Notes under the pieces: model-generated
Database searches by the model: none
Seen by the model: the letters and a program-made list of their open reading frames with translations, nothing else
Told to the model about the DNA's origin: nothing
Position numbers and translations under genes: made by a program
From: Pseudanabaena biceps
Lineage (GTDB): Bacteria; Cyanobacteriota; Cyanobacteriia; Pseudanabaenales; Pseudanabaenaceae
Assembly: GCA_013361095.1 (NCBI GenBank)
Contig: JAATWA010000001.1
Location: 372,001 to 436,000 of the forward strand
Length of the DNA stretch: 64,000 nt
Reading direction: 5' to 3'
Shown: piece after piece, positions 16,588 through 26,332 of the stretch
Layout: each line of letters opens with the position of its first letter
Position numbering within the stretch: the stretch's first letter is position 1

Positions 16588-17613
16588 ATGAAAGTCAATA
16601 ATTCAAACAATAGTCTACTACCAATTAACTTGCCATGTCTAAAAGACTATCGTCAAAATCTTGCTGATCAAGGTCTGAAGTTGCCTTTACAAACAGTACC
16701 TTTTGATAGGAATGGTCTCTTACAGAACCTTCCTTCATTAAGTGCAGATAAATCTGGTTGGCCTTGGAATTTAGAGACAGTTATACCTCTTAAGCCAGAA
16801 TCCGACCAATCAATTTACCCAAAGATATCTATTGTGATGCCTAGTTATAATCAGGCTGAGTATATTGAGGAATCTATTCGTTCTATTTTGTTGCAAAACT
16901 ACCCAAACCTAGAACTTATTGTTTTTGATGGCGGATCTAATGATGGCACTAAAGAGGTATTAGAAAAATATAGTCCTTGGTTAAGTTTTTGGCAAAGCGA
17001 AAAGGATAATGGTCAGGGACATGCAATTAATCTTGGATTTAGTATAGCGAGTGGAGATTATTTTGGTTGGATAAATAGTGACGATTTTTATCTGCCTAAT
17101 TGTTTGTACAAGGTGGCTAAGAATTTCCTTAAGACGAACAAAGACTTTATTTATGGAGATTCTTTAATTCTTAATGAAAATGATAAATCAGTTAGATACG
17201 ATCAGAGCTTTTTTCTTCTTGATAGGTATTTGAGATTTGGTGGGATCATACCTTCCCATTCATCTTTTTGGAAAAGTAGCATTCATCAGCCAATATGGGA
17301 AGATCTGAACTGTGCGATCGATGCGGAATTATGGATGCGCTTAGTTGCTAAAAGATCTAAAAGTCATATTAGATATCCCTTAGCAATAGCTAGAATTCAA
17401 TCAGAAGCAAAGTCAGTAAATGAACGCTATAGGGAACTCTGGAAAGAAGACTATGAACAGAAAATATGGCAGGCTTATAAGCCTGCTAAAATGTGGAAAC
17501 TTCGATGTTATGAATTTAGGTATGTTCAAAGAATTTATAAAAAGTTCAATATGGATTTGTCGAATATTGAGATTAATAAATTGCTAAAAAGAAATGATTT
17601 TCTATTCAGTTAA
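16588..17613 (+). CDS. GT2-family glycosyltransferase with N-terminal extension
   Basis: 341 aa from ATG 16588; an upstream TTG at 16555 would add 11 residues but has no support. About 80 residues precede the catalytic domain, which begins PKISIVMPSYNQAEYIEESI, then ELIVFDGGSNDGTKEVLEKY, DNGQGHAINLGFSIASGDYF and the acidic site GWINSDDFYLP. The NQAEYIEESIRSILLQ and GGSNDGT combination is typical of a large GT2 subgroup in exopolysaccharide loci. It is followed 12 bases later by another GT2 gene. Confidence 0.86.
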   Translation: MKVNNSNNSLLPINLPCLKDYRQNLADQGLKLPLQTVPFDRNGLLQNLPSLSADKSGWPWNLETVIPLKPESDQSIYPKISIVMPSYNQAEYIEESIRSILLQNYPNLELIVFDGGSNDGTKEVLEKYSPWLSFWQSEKDNGQGHAINLGFSIASGDYFGWINSDDFYLPNCLYKVAKNFLKTNKDFIYGDSLILNENDKSVRYDQSFFLLDRYLRFGGIIPSHSSFWKSSIHQPIWEDLNCAIDAELWMRLVAKRSKSHIRYPLAIARIQSEAKSVNERYRELWKEDYEQKIWQAYKPAKMWKLRCYEFRYVQRIYKKFNMDLSNIEINKLLKRNDFLFS

Positions 17614-17625
17614 ACTTTCAAACAA

Positions 17626-18588
17626 ATGAAGCCGTTAGTTTCAATTATTATCCCTTGCTATAATGCTGAGAGTTGGTTGCTTAAAGCTATAAATTCGGTT
17701 TTAGCACAAACTTGGCAAAAAACAGAAATTATTGTGGTTGATGATGGCTCTACAGATAATAGTTTAGGAATAGCAAAACAAGTCAAATCATCCAAAATCA
17801 AGGTAATAAGTCAAATCAATCAAGGAGCTAGTTCTGCAAGAAATAGAGCTTTGGTGCAGGCACAGGGTGATTTTATACAATACTTAGATGCAGATGATTT
17901 GTTAGGATTGGACAAAATTGAAAGACAGTTAAAGATTTTAGAATATGATACTTCTTCAAGTTATATCGCGTCAGGAGAGTGGGGCAGGTTTTATAGGACT
18001 CCATCAGAAGCTTCATTTATTGCTCAATCGCTTTGGACGGATATGTCACCCGTGGAATGGTTTATTTGTTCTTGGGAGTATGACTTGATGATGCATCCTG
18101 CGACTTGGCTTGTGCCAAGGTCTATTGTAGAGCTGTCAGGAAATTGGAACGAGAGTCTATCTTTAAATGATGACGGAGAATATTTTTGTAGGGTAATTCT
18201 TGCTAGCAAAGGAGTTAGGTTTTGTCAAGGAGCTAAGTCTTATTATAGATCAGGCAATCCTTTAAGCTTGAGTGCCTCTTATTCACGGCAAGCTTGGGAA
18301 TCCGCTTTATTAGCCTTGGAATTATGTACAGCAAATTTAATAACGCATGAAGACAGTAAACATACTCGACATGCTTGTGCTACAGTTCTTCAGAGGTTTG
18401 TCCACACTGTTTATCCTGACTATCCTGATCTTTTACAAAAGGCATCAAATCTAGTAAGTTATTTTGGAGGAACTAACCTTAGGTTAGAAGGTAGTCCAAC
18501 TATTAAATTTGTGGAACATTATACTGGCTGGAAGACAGCTAAATTATTACAGAAAATGTGGGGAATTATCCTTAATCGAAAGAAATAG
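17626..18588 (+). CDS. GT2-family glycosyltransferase
   Basis: 320 aa. PLVSIIIPCYNAESWLLKAI at the N-terminus, EIIVVDDGSTDNSLGIAK, then GASSARNRALVQAQGDFIQY and LDADDLLGLDKIERQL give a complete GT-A core with the DAD metal site near residue 88. Start ATG 17626 is 12 bases after the previous stop, so the two GT2 genes are probably one transcript with the FkbM gene 21 bases downstream. Donor sugar unknown. Confidence 0.9.
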   Translation: MKPLVSIIIPCYNAESWLLKAINSVLAQTWQKTEIIVVDDGSTDNSLGIAKQVKSSKIKVISQINQGASSARNRALVQAQGDFIQYLDADDLLGLDKIERQLKILEYDTSSSYIASGEWGRFYRTPSEASFIAQSLWTDMSPVEWFICSWEYDLMMHPATWLVPRSIVELSGNWNESLSLNDDGEYFCRVILASKGVRFCQGAKSYYRSGNPLSLSASYSRQAWESALLALELCTANLITHEDSKHTRHACATVLQRFVHTVYPDYPDLLQKASNLVSYFGGTNLRLEGSPTIKFVEHYTGWKTAKLLQKMWGIILNRKK

Positions 18589-18609
18589 AAATTTAGTGAG
18601 TAAACCCCT

Positions 18610-19368
18610 ATGAGAATAGAGCTTCTATATAATCCTCGATTGCTTGTTGAGCGCATTGCAATTGAATCTCTTAGATACAGACGTTTAGCAAAAATCAAAA
18701 AAACTATTGCTTCTCGCTTAAAAATTGGTCATATTGATTCTTTAGAGCTTTTAGAACTTGCTAAGTCACAATCACCCAATGTTATTTATGATATTGGTGC
18801 AAATATAGGCACCTGGACATTATTAGCAAAAGCTATCATTCCGCAAGCTAGTATTCATGCATTTGAACCGTTAAATGTATTTCATGATAGATTCAACCAA
18901 GAAACTCAAGATATTCATGATATTACGTTGCACAAAGTTGCTTTGGGATCTAAGCCCGACAAGCTAAATATGCAAGTAACATCTTATTCCGACGCATCAA
19001 GTCTTCTACAAATTGGCGATGCTACCAAAGATTATTTTGGTATCACAAAAGAGAGAGAAGAATTAGTAGATGTTGTGTGTCTAGATGATTATGTCTCAAA
19101 TTTTAACTTGCCATTACCTGATCTTATTAAATTAGACATACAGGGATATGAGTTAGAAGCAATGCGTGGAGCAATAAAATGTCTTAATCACGCAACATTT
19201 ATTATTTGTGAAGTTAGTTTTGTAGAATTTTATAAAGGGCAAGCTCTTTTTCCAGAAATTGTAAGTTTTTTAAGCGATCACAATTTTATGTTTTACGCTT
19301 TAGGCGCTAATACCCCTATTGGTCAAAAGATATCGCAAACAGACGTTTTGTTTGTAAAGCAGTCTTAA
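18610..19368 (+). CDS. FkbM-family SAM-dependent methyltransferase
   Basis: 252 aa. The SAM loop VIYDIGANIGTWTLLAKAI (about residues 58-76) and acidic HAFEPL, followed by LPDLIKLDIQGYELEAMRGA and ATFIICEVSF, define the FkbM fold. Members O-methylate sugars or hydroxylated substrates. It sits between a GT2 gene (21 bases upstream) and a CgeB-like transferase (22 bases downstream). It is one of three intact FkbM genes here; none can be tied to a particular residue of the polymer. Confidence 0.87.
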   Translation: MRIELLYNPRLLVERIAIESLRYRRLAKIKKTIASRLKIGHIDSLELLELAKSQSPNVIYDIGANIGTWTLLAKAIIPQASIHAFEPLNVFHDRFNQETQDIHDITLHKVALGSKPDKLNMQVTSYSDASSLLQIGDATKDYFGITKEREELVDVVCLDDYVSNFNLPLPDLIKLDIQGYELEAMRGAIKCLNHATFIICEVSFVEFYKGQALFPEIVSFLSDHNFMFYALGANTPIGQKISQTDVLFVKQS

Positions 19369-19390
19369 TTAACATTGCAATAGTATAAAC

Positions 19391-20548
19391 ATGAGAATCT
19401 TTCTGAGTTGTCTACAGTCTAAAGTTAAGCATCCTATACCTGCATATCAATTCTGGGAAGTTTATTTTAAAAATGGAATTGAAGAAGCTGGTCATGAGTG
19501 GTTAGAGACAGAAGAAGTTGATTGGGCAGAAGGTCTAGTTTATCTTGACGAAGAATCACTAATTAAATGGCGCGATCGCACGTGGAATATTGTCGTTTCT
19601 GCCATTAAAAAAAAGCACAAAGAAAATCCAATTAATTTGTTTTTAAGTTATTTATTTCCTAAACAGGTTAGTCCAGATGCAATCAGAGAAATTCAGGATT
19701 TAGGAATTCCTTGCGTCAATTTTTACTGCGACAATGTTAGAGACTTCAAACACATCCCCATAGAATTTTACTGTTTTGATCTGCATTGGGTTCCAGAATT
19801 TAAAGCTTTAAATATGTATCAACACGCAGGACTTAATTACGTTTATGCAGCTATGCCTGTTTGGATTGCACCTGAATATCGCCATAGTAATCATGTTGAA
19901 AATTATGGAATTAGTTTTATTGGTTCAAGAGATATCCAAAGAGAGAGGCTATTTGCTGAATCAATTAAATCTGGTATTAATTTAGAAATTCGAGGAGCTG
20001 GTTGGTTATCTAATGCCGAAGAAAACATTCAGGAATATCAAGGTTTGCCGCAAAAGGTTTGGCAAAAAATAAATAATCAAAAACAAATTATTAATAATGA
20101 TGGTTTGATGTTTTGGCTAAGAAAAGTTAGTGCTAAATTTGTTGCTAAAATCCCTAACCAATTATTCGTTCCCTATGTAAAAGAAAAACCTAACTTTGAT
20201 GAATATATTAAAATTACTCAACAGAGTCAAATCACTTTAGGAGTAAATCGTTACCCAAGTTTTCATTATTCACTTACTTGCCCTAATACCTATTCACGCA
20301 TGAGAGATATTGAAGCGCCAATGCTAGGTGCATGTTATCTTACTGAATGGACTGAGGGACTAGAGGATTTGTATGAACTTGGGGAGGAAATAGAAACCTA
20401 TACTTCGGTTGAAGAAATGATAGACAAAATCCACTATTTAATAGCAAATCCTCAAAAAAGAAGAACAATGAGAATCAAGGCACAAATTAAAGCATTGGAA
20501 AAACATAATATTTTGTCCACTCTTGAAAAAATTGTTAGAAATTTATAA
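19391..20548 (+). CDS. CgeB-like glycosyltransferase (GT1/GT4-type C-terminal domain)
   Basis: 385 aa. The N-terminus MRIFLSCLQSKVKHPIPAYQ and FWEVYFKNGIEEAGHEW lead into a GT-B like chain; the C-terminal half has FIGSRDIQRERLFAE, then LGVNRYPSFHYS, RMRDIEAPMLGACYLTEWTE and EEIETYTSVEEMIDKIHYLI, the arrangement of the CgeB-type glycosyltransferase C-terminal domain. Likely adds a sugar during repeat-unit assembly. Its stop is 4 bases before the next gene's likely ATG. Confidence 0.75.
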   Translation: MRIFLSCLQSKVKHPIPAYQFWEVYFKNGIEEAGHEWLETEEVDWAEGLVYLDEESLIKWRDRTWNIVVSAIKKKHKENPINLFLSYLFPKQVSPDAIREIQDLGIPCVNFYCDNVRDFKHIPIEFYCFDLHWVPEFKALNMYQHAGLNYVYAAMPVWIAPEYRHSNHVENYGISFIGSRDIQRERLFAESIKSGINLEIRGAGWLSNAEENIQEYQGLPQKVWQKINNQKQIINNDGLMFWLRKVSAKFVAKIPNQLFVPYVKEKPNFDEYIKITQQSQITLGVNRYPSFHYSLTCPNTYSRMRDIEAPMLGACYLTEWTEGLEDLYELGEEIETYTSVEEMIDKIHYLIANPQKRRTMRIKAQIKALEKHNILSTLEKIVRNL

Positions 20549-20552
20549 AGAT

Positions 20553-21551
20553 ATGAATAAAAATACAGACAAAAATTATTTTATTGTCATAGATACACTC
20601 AGAGGAATTGCAGCTTTATTGGTGGCTATTGTCCATGTTTCATTTAACTTAGATGAATCATGGTTAAAGACTATTGCATCTTATGGACAACATGGTGTAA
20701 TTATATTTTTTGTTATATCTGGATTTATTATTTCTTATTCTTTATATAAAAGTGAATATAAGCTCCAAGCTATATCAAATTTTTTATTGCGTCGTATTGC
20801 AAGGCTTAATCCACCTTACTATGTGATTTTATTTTTAACTATTTTATTTTATATATTTATAAATATTTTTTCTGAAAATGCAGCTGCGGATCATTTAGAT
20901 ATTACCGCATCAAGACTTTTCTTCTATCTAACTTATATTGTTCCTTTTACAAAGACTGATTGGTACAACAATGTATTTTGGACTTTATCTATTGAATTTC
21001 AGTACTATATTTTAATAGCTTTGCTTTATCCTTTTTTAAATAAAAATAAGTACTTAGTATTCTTAGGAATATTAGTTTGTGGATTCAGTCATCGCCTTCC
21101 CTATGCAACAGAAACTATTAATATATTCGGGTGGAGTACTCCTTTTTTAATAGGAATCAGTATCTTTTTGTATAAAACAAACAAGATAAACCTTCAAGAA
21201 ATGCTAGTTTTATTTGCCATTGTGTTCTGGATGTGTCAATCTCAAATATCTGGACAAAGAATGTTGTTCGCTCTGTTTGCATACTTGGTAATTATGTTTA
21301 GTCAATTTTCTTCTCCAATAACAAATTTTCTTGGGAAGATATCTTATTCACTGTATCTAACCCACAGTTTGTTCTTTGCGATCGCATTCTCATTGTCAAA
21401 AAGATTAATTGATTTTGATATTGCATTTATTAAAGAGGTTCTTGCAGCATTATTTTTGGTATGCTCTATTCCAATCGCTTACTGGTTTTATATAGTTGTT
21501 GAGAAGCCCTCAATTGCGTTAGCAAAGAAATTTAAATTTAGCGAAGCTTAA
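20553..21551 (+). CDS. Acyltransferase-3 family integral membrane protein
   Basis: 332 aa from ATG 20553; a TTG at 20523 inside the previous gene is possible but less likely. The conserved opening is FIVIDTLRGIAALLVAIVHV, then GQHGVIIFFVISGFIISY, the Arg-rich FLLRRIARLNPPYYV and NNVFWTLSIEFQYYILIALL, all hallmarks of the family, with about ten membrane segments. It probably acetylates the polysaccharide at the membrane, a second enzyme of this type besides the one at 12440. Confidence 0.87.
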   Translation: MNKNTDKNYFIVIDTLRGIAALLVAIVHVSFNLDESWLKTIASYGQHGVIIFFVISGFIISYSLYKSEYKLQAISNFLLRRIARLNPPYYVILFLTILFYIFINIFSENAAADHLDITASRLFFYLTYIVPFTKTDWYNNVFWTLSIEFQYYILIALLYPFLNKNKYLVFLGILVCGFSHRLPYATETINIFGWSTPFLIGISIFLYKTNKINLQEMLVLFAIVFWMCQSQISGQRMLFALFAYLVIMFSQFSSPITNFLGKISYSLYLTHSLFFAIAFSLSKRLIDFDIAFIKEVLAALFLVCSIPIAYWFYIVVEKPSIALAKKFKFSEA

Positions 21552-21689
21552 ATCAATTCCATTACCATTAATCTGAAATTGATTCTAATGATCTATTAGC
21601 CCCAATTCGACAATTATTGACTAGTAAAGAATTAACTTTCATTGAGCCTGTTTCGGATCTTTATATAAAACCATTGATGCAACAGTGTT

Positions 21690-22934
21690 ATGACAAAAAT
21701 TCTTATTTTAATTGGTGGACATCTTTGCAATGCGCCACGTCCTTGTAAAGAAGCGGATGCATTAACTAATCAGGGGTACGAGGTAACTATTGGTGGGGTT
21801 TGGTTTCATCCTGAGTATATAGAACGCGATCGCTTACTTATTCTCAACAAAAAGTGGAAATTTAAGGCAATTGTTGATTTCCAACCCAATAAAATAGTTA
21901 ACAACTGGATATTTCGTATGCGATCGCGATTTGCTAGAGAAATATTCCGAAGATTTGGGATTTTCTCGCCTGATTTATTAGGCTATGGGGCTAAAGAAAT
22001 GCTTAAATACGCCAAGAAAGCGAAAGCAGATTTAACGATTGTTCACTCAGAAGGAGGGCTTTGGGTTGGTAGTCATTTACTAGATAATGGTTTTCGGATA
22101 GGTGTAGATTTTGAAGATTGGTTTTCGGAAGATCTTTTACCTGAAGCTAGAGCAGATCGTCCTATTAAACAATTAAAAATCCTAGAGAAGAAGTTGATTA
22201 ATGAGTGTAGTTATTGTTTAACTACTTCTAATGCAATGTCTGAAGCTATGGCATTAGCATATAAATCAAAAACTCCTACAGTAATTTACAATACATTTCC
22301 TTGGGAAGAGCGATCGCAACTAGATAACAAAATATGCGATCGTCAAAATTTAGATATCCCATCAATTCATTGGTTCTCACAAACTATTGGGCAGGGTAGA
22401 GGACTAGAAATATTGTTTCAAGCACTGGCACATATAAATCAACCAATTGAAATTCATTTGCGGGGCAACTATCCTGAAAGTTCTCGCCGATGGTTAGAAC
22501 CACAAATTTCTCCAGAGTGGCGCGATCGTCTATTTATTCATCCCACTGTTCCCAATAATGAGTTATTGTCTCGAATAGCCGAACATGATATAGGTCTTGC
22601 CCTAGAAGTGAGTGATATTCCTAGCCGTAATCTCACAATCACCAATAAATTTTTTCAATATTTACAGGCAGGTCTAGCGATAATTGCTACCGACACAAAA
22701 GGTCAAAGTGAGATAATATTTAAACATCCAGAAATTGGACGACTAATTTTAACCGACGATCCATTGGTTCTAGCTAAAGCAATAGAAAATGTATCTCATA
22801 TCCCTGAAAATTTAAAAAAAGCTAAACTAACATCTCTTCATGCTGCACAAGAAAAATTTTGCTGGGAATTTGAGATTGAAAAAATTGTTCAATTAGCTGA
22901 TGAAGCTTTACAAATTAAGACACAAACAAAATAA
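21690..22934 (+). CDS. GT4-like glycosyltransferase
   Basis: 414 aa. TKILILIGGHLCNAPRPCKE at the start, then VDFEDWFSED, SIHWFSQTIGQGRGLEILFQ, IHLRGNYPESSRRW and LALEVSDIPSRNLTITNKFF with the donor-binding acidic region followed by QYLQAGLAIIATDTKGQSE. This is a GT-B glycosyltransferase of the type common in cyanobacterial exopolysaccharide clusters. The 138 bases upstream carry an open frame (from about 21580) with protein-like sequence NDLLAPIRQLLTSKELTFIE that may be a remnant of another gene, at low confidence. Confidence 0.75.
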   Translation: MTKILILIGGHLCNAPRPCKEADALTNQGYEVTIGGVWFHPEYIERDRLLILNKKWKFKAIVDFQPNKIVNNWIFRMRSRFAREIFRRFGIFSPDLLGYGAKEMLKYAKKAKADLTIVHSEGGLWVGSHLLDNGFRIGVDFEDWFSEDLLPEARADRPIKQLKILEKKLINECSYCLTTSNAMSEAMALAYKSKTPTVIYNTFPWEERSQLDNKICDRQNLDIPSIHWFSQTIGQGRGLEILFQALAHINQPIEIHLRGNYPESSRRWLEPQISPEWRDRLFIHPTVPNNELLSRIAEHDIGLALEVSDIPSRNLTITNKFFQYLQAGLAIIATDTKGQSEIIFKHPEIGRLILTDDPLVLAKAIENVSHIPENLKKAKLTSLHAAQEKFCWEFEIEKIVQLADEALQIKTQTK

Positions 22935-22944
22935 ATTGTTAAAT

Positions 22945-23937
22945 ATGGAATCAACTTCTAAGGTCACATTGCAAATCAATCTAGCCCCAAGTGATTTCCC
23001 TCATGCTAAATATATATTGCCACATCAACTAAAGCAATTTGGGAACCAAGTAGATGAAATACTTTTGATTTTAGATTTACATCGTAGTGCTGGAAAATTT
23101 TCTGAGGGATGGGAACAAGGATTACCAAAGGTTAGAAATTTAATTAATGATATTTGTTTACATTATCCGAACGCGCATCTTTTAGAAGTTGATTATTCTC
23201 CAGAATCTAAATTAAAAGTAAGCAATATGTTCTTCAATGGAAAGTCTATTCCTCCAAAAGATTTCCGAGGAGGTCCTTTCTATTCATATTTTTTTGGTTT
23301 ATATAGCGCTAAATATAACTATGTATTTCATCTAGATTCAGACTTAATGTTTGGAGGAGGAAGCAACACTTGGATTGATGAAGCAGTCGCATTATTGACC
23401 GATCATTCTGATATTTTAGTTTGTGCTCCTTTGCCTGGACCACCCACCAACAACAGTACATTGAGATCGCAGTCCGCTCAGCCAGAGCCACATTATTCTA
23501 CAGCTTTTCGATTTAATTTTCTGAGTACTCGATTATTCATGCTAGATAGAGAAAGATTCATATCTCAAATCAAGTATCTTCCTCTTAAATACGCCCCAAT
23601 TTATGGCATATTTAAAGCATTAATAGAAGGGAATTATCCATATAGATTGCCAGAAGAAATATTAACTGAAGCAATGATAGAAAAGTCATTGCAAAGAGTT
23701 GATTTTTTGGGTAAATCTCCTGGGATGTGGTCATTACATCCTCCTTATCGGTCAAAGACTTTCTATGATTTATTGCCCCAAATTATCGAAAAAATTGAGT
23801 TAGGGGAGATGCCAAATTCTCAATTAGGAGATCATGATATCAACGATAGTTTAATCGACTGGAGTAGTGCTAGAGCGTCCCTAAAACAAAACCGTTGGTG
23901 GAAACGTTTAATAAAACAGTTGTCACAAAAAATATGA
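22945..23937 (+). CDS. Putative GT-A-like glycosyltransferase, family not recognised
   Basis: 330 aa from ATG 22945, 10 bases after the previous stop; an ATG at 22900 inside the previous gene would add 15 residues. VTLQINLAPSDFPHAKYILP at the start, EILLILDLHRS, then YNYVFHLDSDLMFGGGSNTW with a DSD acidic motif, consistent with a metal-dependent nucleotide-sugar transferase. No exact family recognised. The FkbM gene follows after 35 bases. Confidence 0.6.
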   Translation: MESTSKVTLQINLAPSDFPHAKYILPHQLKQFGNQVDEILLILDLHRSAGKFSEGWEQGLPKVRNLINDICLHYPNAHLLEVDYSPESKLKVSNMFFNGKSIPPKDFRGGPFYSYFFGLYSAKYNYVFHLDSDLMFGGGSNTWIDEAVALLTDHSDILVCAPLPGPPTNNSTLRSQSAQPEPHYSTAFRFNFLSTRLFMLDRERFISQIKYLPLKYAPIYGIFKALIEGNYPYRLPEEILTEAMIEKSLQRVDFLGKSPGMWSLHPPYRSKTFYDLLPQIIEKIELGEMPNSQLGDHDINDSLIDWSSARASLKQNRWWKRLIKQLSQKI

Positions 23938-23972
23938 CTAGAATTAGTGTAAATTTGGAATAAACCTAAAAC

Positions 23973-24707
23973 ATGTCTAGATTAAAATCGAATTCTTGGT
24001 CTATTAAATCCTTGCTACGATCCTATCTTGCCAATAGGTTAGGAATTCCTGAAATACCAGTAGCTTTAAATCGTCTTTCTAAGTTAGGATTCCAACCGCG
24101 GCATATTTTTGATGTTGGTGCTTACGAGGGAGAGTTTGCTCAATGCTGTATGCAAATTTGGCCTCAATCCCAAATCAGTTGCTTTGAGGCTCTTGACCAT
24201 AAAGTGGCTCACTTACAAAAAATGGCAACCAACAATCCATCTATTCAAGTTTTTCCTGGATTGTTAGGTGCAGAAACTCTTGAGAAAGTAGCCTTCAATG
24301 AATCTGAGACAGCATCTTCCATACTTATCGAAAACATACCTCAGAATTTTCCTGTATCTTTTCATTCCATGCGAACAGTAGATCAAATAGTTCAAGAGTA
24401 TTTTTCTGGATGTAGTCCAGACTTACTCAAATTAGATGTGCAAGGTTATGAACTAGAAGTATTGAAGGGGGCTGAAAAATCTTTGCCAAGTATGAGCGCT
24501 ATTTTAGCGGAGGTGAGTTTGTTAGATATACATCAAAACACGCCATTGCTTGCGGACATCTTGGCATGGCTAAATGAGCGTGATTGGGTAGCCTACGATG
24601 TATGTAGCTTTATTCGCAGGCCACTAGATAAAGCTTTATGGCAAATTGACATGATATTTGTACCTGTAAATAGCCCACTTAGAACTGATAAGCGATGGAT
24701 TGCTTAA
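23973..24707 (+). CDS. FkbM-family SAM-dependent methyltransferase
   Basis: 244 aa. RHIFDVGAYEGEFAQCCMQI is the SAM-binding loop (about residues 45-64) and ISCFEAL the acidic ribose contact; CSPDLLKLDVQGYELEVLKG and AILAEVSLLDIH complete the FkbM pattern. Sugar O-methylation is expected. It is the last gene of this plus-strand run before a 600-base stretch of mobile-element debris. Confidence 0.87.
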   Translation: MSRLKSNSWSIKSLLRSYLANRLGIPEIPVALNRLSKLGFQPRHIFDVGAYEGEFAQCCMQIWPQSQISCFEALDHKVAHLQKMATNNPSIQVFPGLLGAETLEKVAFNESETASSILIENIPQNFPVSFHSMRTVDQIVQEYFSGCSPDLLKLDVQGYELEVLKGAEKSLPSMSAILAEVSLLDIHQNTPLLADILAWLNERDWVAYDVCSFIRRPLDKALWQIDMIFVPVNSPLRTDKRWIA

Positions 24708-24772
24708 TCAATACATCGGACATTTTTTCAACATGCTTGTAAGTCTTGTGGGGTATTAGTTTGATTTAATTA

Positions 24773-24980
24773 GGGCTTGCTGAAAAAGTCTACAAAGCGA
24801 ATTTAAAGGCAATACAGCTTTAGAAATAGTGTTTTGTTGCATATTTCCCAAATTTACCCAGCGATTTTCCACGGAAGTGCAAGGGTTTTGAGCCTCTAGA
24901 CGCTATAATCTTGTACTTGTTATGGCAAAAAAAGCTTAAAGTCCTTATGTAGCAGACTTTTATACTTTTTCAGTAAGCCC
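24773..24980. mobile_element. 208-bp non-autonomous element with 17-bp inverted repeats
   Basis: Left end GGGCTTGCTGAAAAAGT (24773-24789) and right end ACTTTTTCAGTAAGCCC (24964-24980) are inverted repeats with one mismatch. The 208 bp between has no open frame of note. The ends look like insertion-sequence termini, so this is either a MITE or an internally deleted IS. It abuts a transposase remnant at 24981. No clear target duplication. Confidence 0.6.
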
Positions 24981-25170
24981 GAACTAAGGACTCAACAACC
25001 CCAGACCCAATCGGAATCACTTCATCATAAACAAGAAATTAGCCACACCTGAATTCAGGGATGATTGCAGTATATCCAGCACCTGAGCGAATTTACCATC
25101 CCACAACAGTTATTTAATCTCATGCAATAGTTGTTCATTTAAGTCAGTTTTCTGGAGGTTTTCGACAAAA
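24981..25170 (-). pseudogene. C-terminal remnant of an ISKra4-like transposase
   Basis: On the minus strand, fragments in two frames read VENLQKTDLNEQLLHEIK, LLWDGKFAQVLDILQSSLNS and then VYDEVIPIGSGVVESL. The PIGSGVVES block is the conserved C-terminal signature of ISKra4-family transposases. A stop and a frameshift separate the pieces, and the right end is cut by the 208-bp element. An N-terminal fragment of the same family lies at 26945-27150 on the same strand. Confidence 0.55.
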
Positions 25171-25182
25171 TGATACTAGTCT

Positions 25183-25208
25183 GGCGCGTTACATTTTATT
25201 AACGCGCC
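25183..25208. repeat. Small hairpin GGCGCGTT...AACGCGCC
   Basis: 8-bp perfect arms around a 10-base AT-rich loop, in the intergenic stretch downstream of the minus-strand gene at 25319. It could act as a terminator for that gene, although no T-run follows; it may equally be a small dispersed repeat. Confidence 0.6.
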
Positions 25209-25318
25209 CTACAAGATTGTTGATCGCGCTTTTGTTAAAACTGATCAGAAGAATAATTAAAGATTTTCCCCAATACTAAAAATGGAAGTTAACATTGGAA
25301 TCGGATCCATTCAGAACT

Positions 25319-26332
25319 CTAAGCTATTTTATAACTTGAGAGTGCCTTTACTATGCGAACTCTGGATTGGAGCAGATTGAAGTATAGAAGACCTATAGCG
25401 ATTTTCAGTCTGATTCTTAGCTTTGTAGTAAATGTCTCTTCTGTATACGAGGGGAGAAGAGCTTGCAAATGAGTTGCTATTTCATCAAGGAGAGATTCAG
25501 GACTAAAGTGTTCTTCATAGATCCGCCGAGCGTTGACAGCCATTTGCGGCCATCGATTGGAATAGGATGCCAAAATCTGAGGTATTCTCGCGATATCACG
25601 TTCACTAATACGCACCGAGCAATTATCCCAATCTATGCCCTCGGGTAGAGTTACATTATCGCTAATAATGACGGGAACACGAGATGCTTGAATAGTTTCA
25701 TAAAGACGTGAACCGACACCTCCAAGGACAGCGCCGCGAGGGCATAAGTTGAAGCGGGATAGGCGGAGCATACGTGCATATATAGCCTTTTCCTCAATAC
25801 CGCTACGGTCAAACATTTTATGCCAAATTGGTTCTCTGATGTCAATTAGGGCTTCTCCCTTGTTGTGTGCCTTAATTAACAAGGGATTCATACGAGCACG
25901 CAGACCTGAGAAAGTGGATCCGCAGTAACCATATAGATACTCAGCTTCATCCAAATCAAACGGATGGATCATTTCGTTACAAATGTAGGGCAGGCAGAAA
26001 GCCCTATGCCGTCGAGAGTCATACATGTACGATGGTAGAGACACATACAAACCAAATTTGCTTCCTGTAGGCAGATCACCCATTTCCCAGACAAACTCAG
26101 GAGGGCATTTTGCTTTTGGTAACTCAAAGCAGATCGAAACTTTGTCTTGAAGAGAGGTGCAGCCACCAATACGTAATACTACATCTGCCATTTCACGTGA
26201 ATCAACCAGAACAGCCTTAGAGGATTTGCTGCGATACATGGCTTCTTTGATGTCTGCAAACTGGCGCTCATGCCAATAATCATCAACATTTGTATCGAAA
26301 AATATCCGAAGTTTTTTTAACTGATTGCTCAT
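25319..26332 (-). CDS. Exostosin-family (GT47-like) glycosyltransferase
   Basis: 337 aa, on the strand opposite to the rest of the locus. The C-terminal half has YARMLRLSRFNLCPRGAVLG then GGVGSRLYETIQASRVPVII, SDNVTLPEGIDWDNCSVRIS and NARRIYEEHFSPE, the donor-binding pattern of exostosin-like glycosyltransferases. The sugar transferred is unknown. It sits alone among mobile-element debris: transposase remnants lie on both sides, in the same strand order as one split transposase. It may have arrived by transfer; no obvious promoter was identified. Confidence 0.75.
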   Translation of the reverse strand: MSNQLKKLRIFFDTNVDDYWHERQFADIKEAMYRSKSSKAVLVDSREMADVVLRIGGCTSLQDKVSICFELPKAKCPPEFVWEMGDLPTGSKFGLYVSLPSYMYDSRRHRAFCLPYICNEMIHPFDLDEAEYLYGYCGSTFSGLRARMNPLLIKAHNKGEALIDIREPIWHKMFDRSGIEEKAIYARMLRLSRFNLCPRGAVLGGVGSRLYETIQASRVPVIISDNVTLPEGIDWDNCSVRISERDIARIPQILASYSNRWPQMAVNARRIYEEHFSPESLLDEIATHLQALLPSYTEETFTTKLRIRLKIAIGLLYFNLLQSRVRIVKALSSYKIA

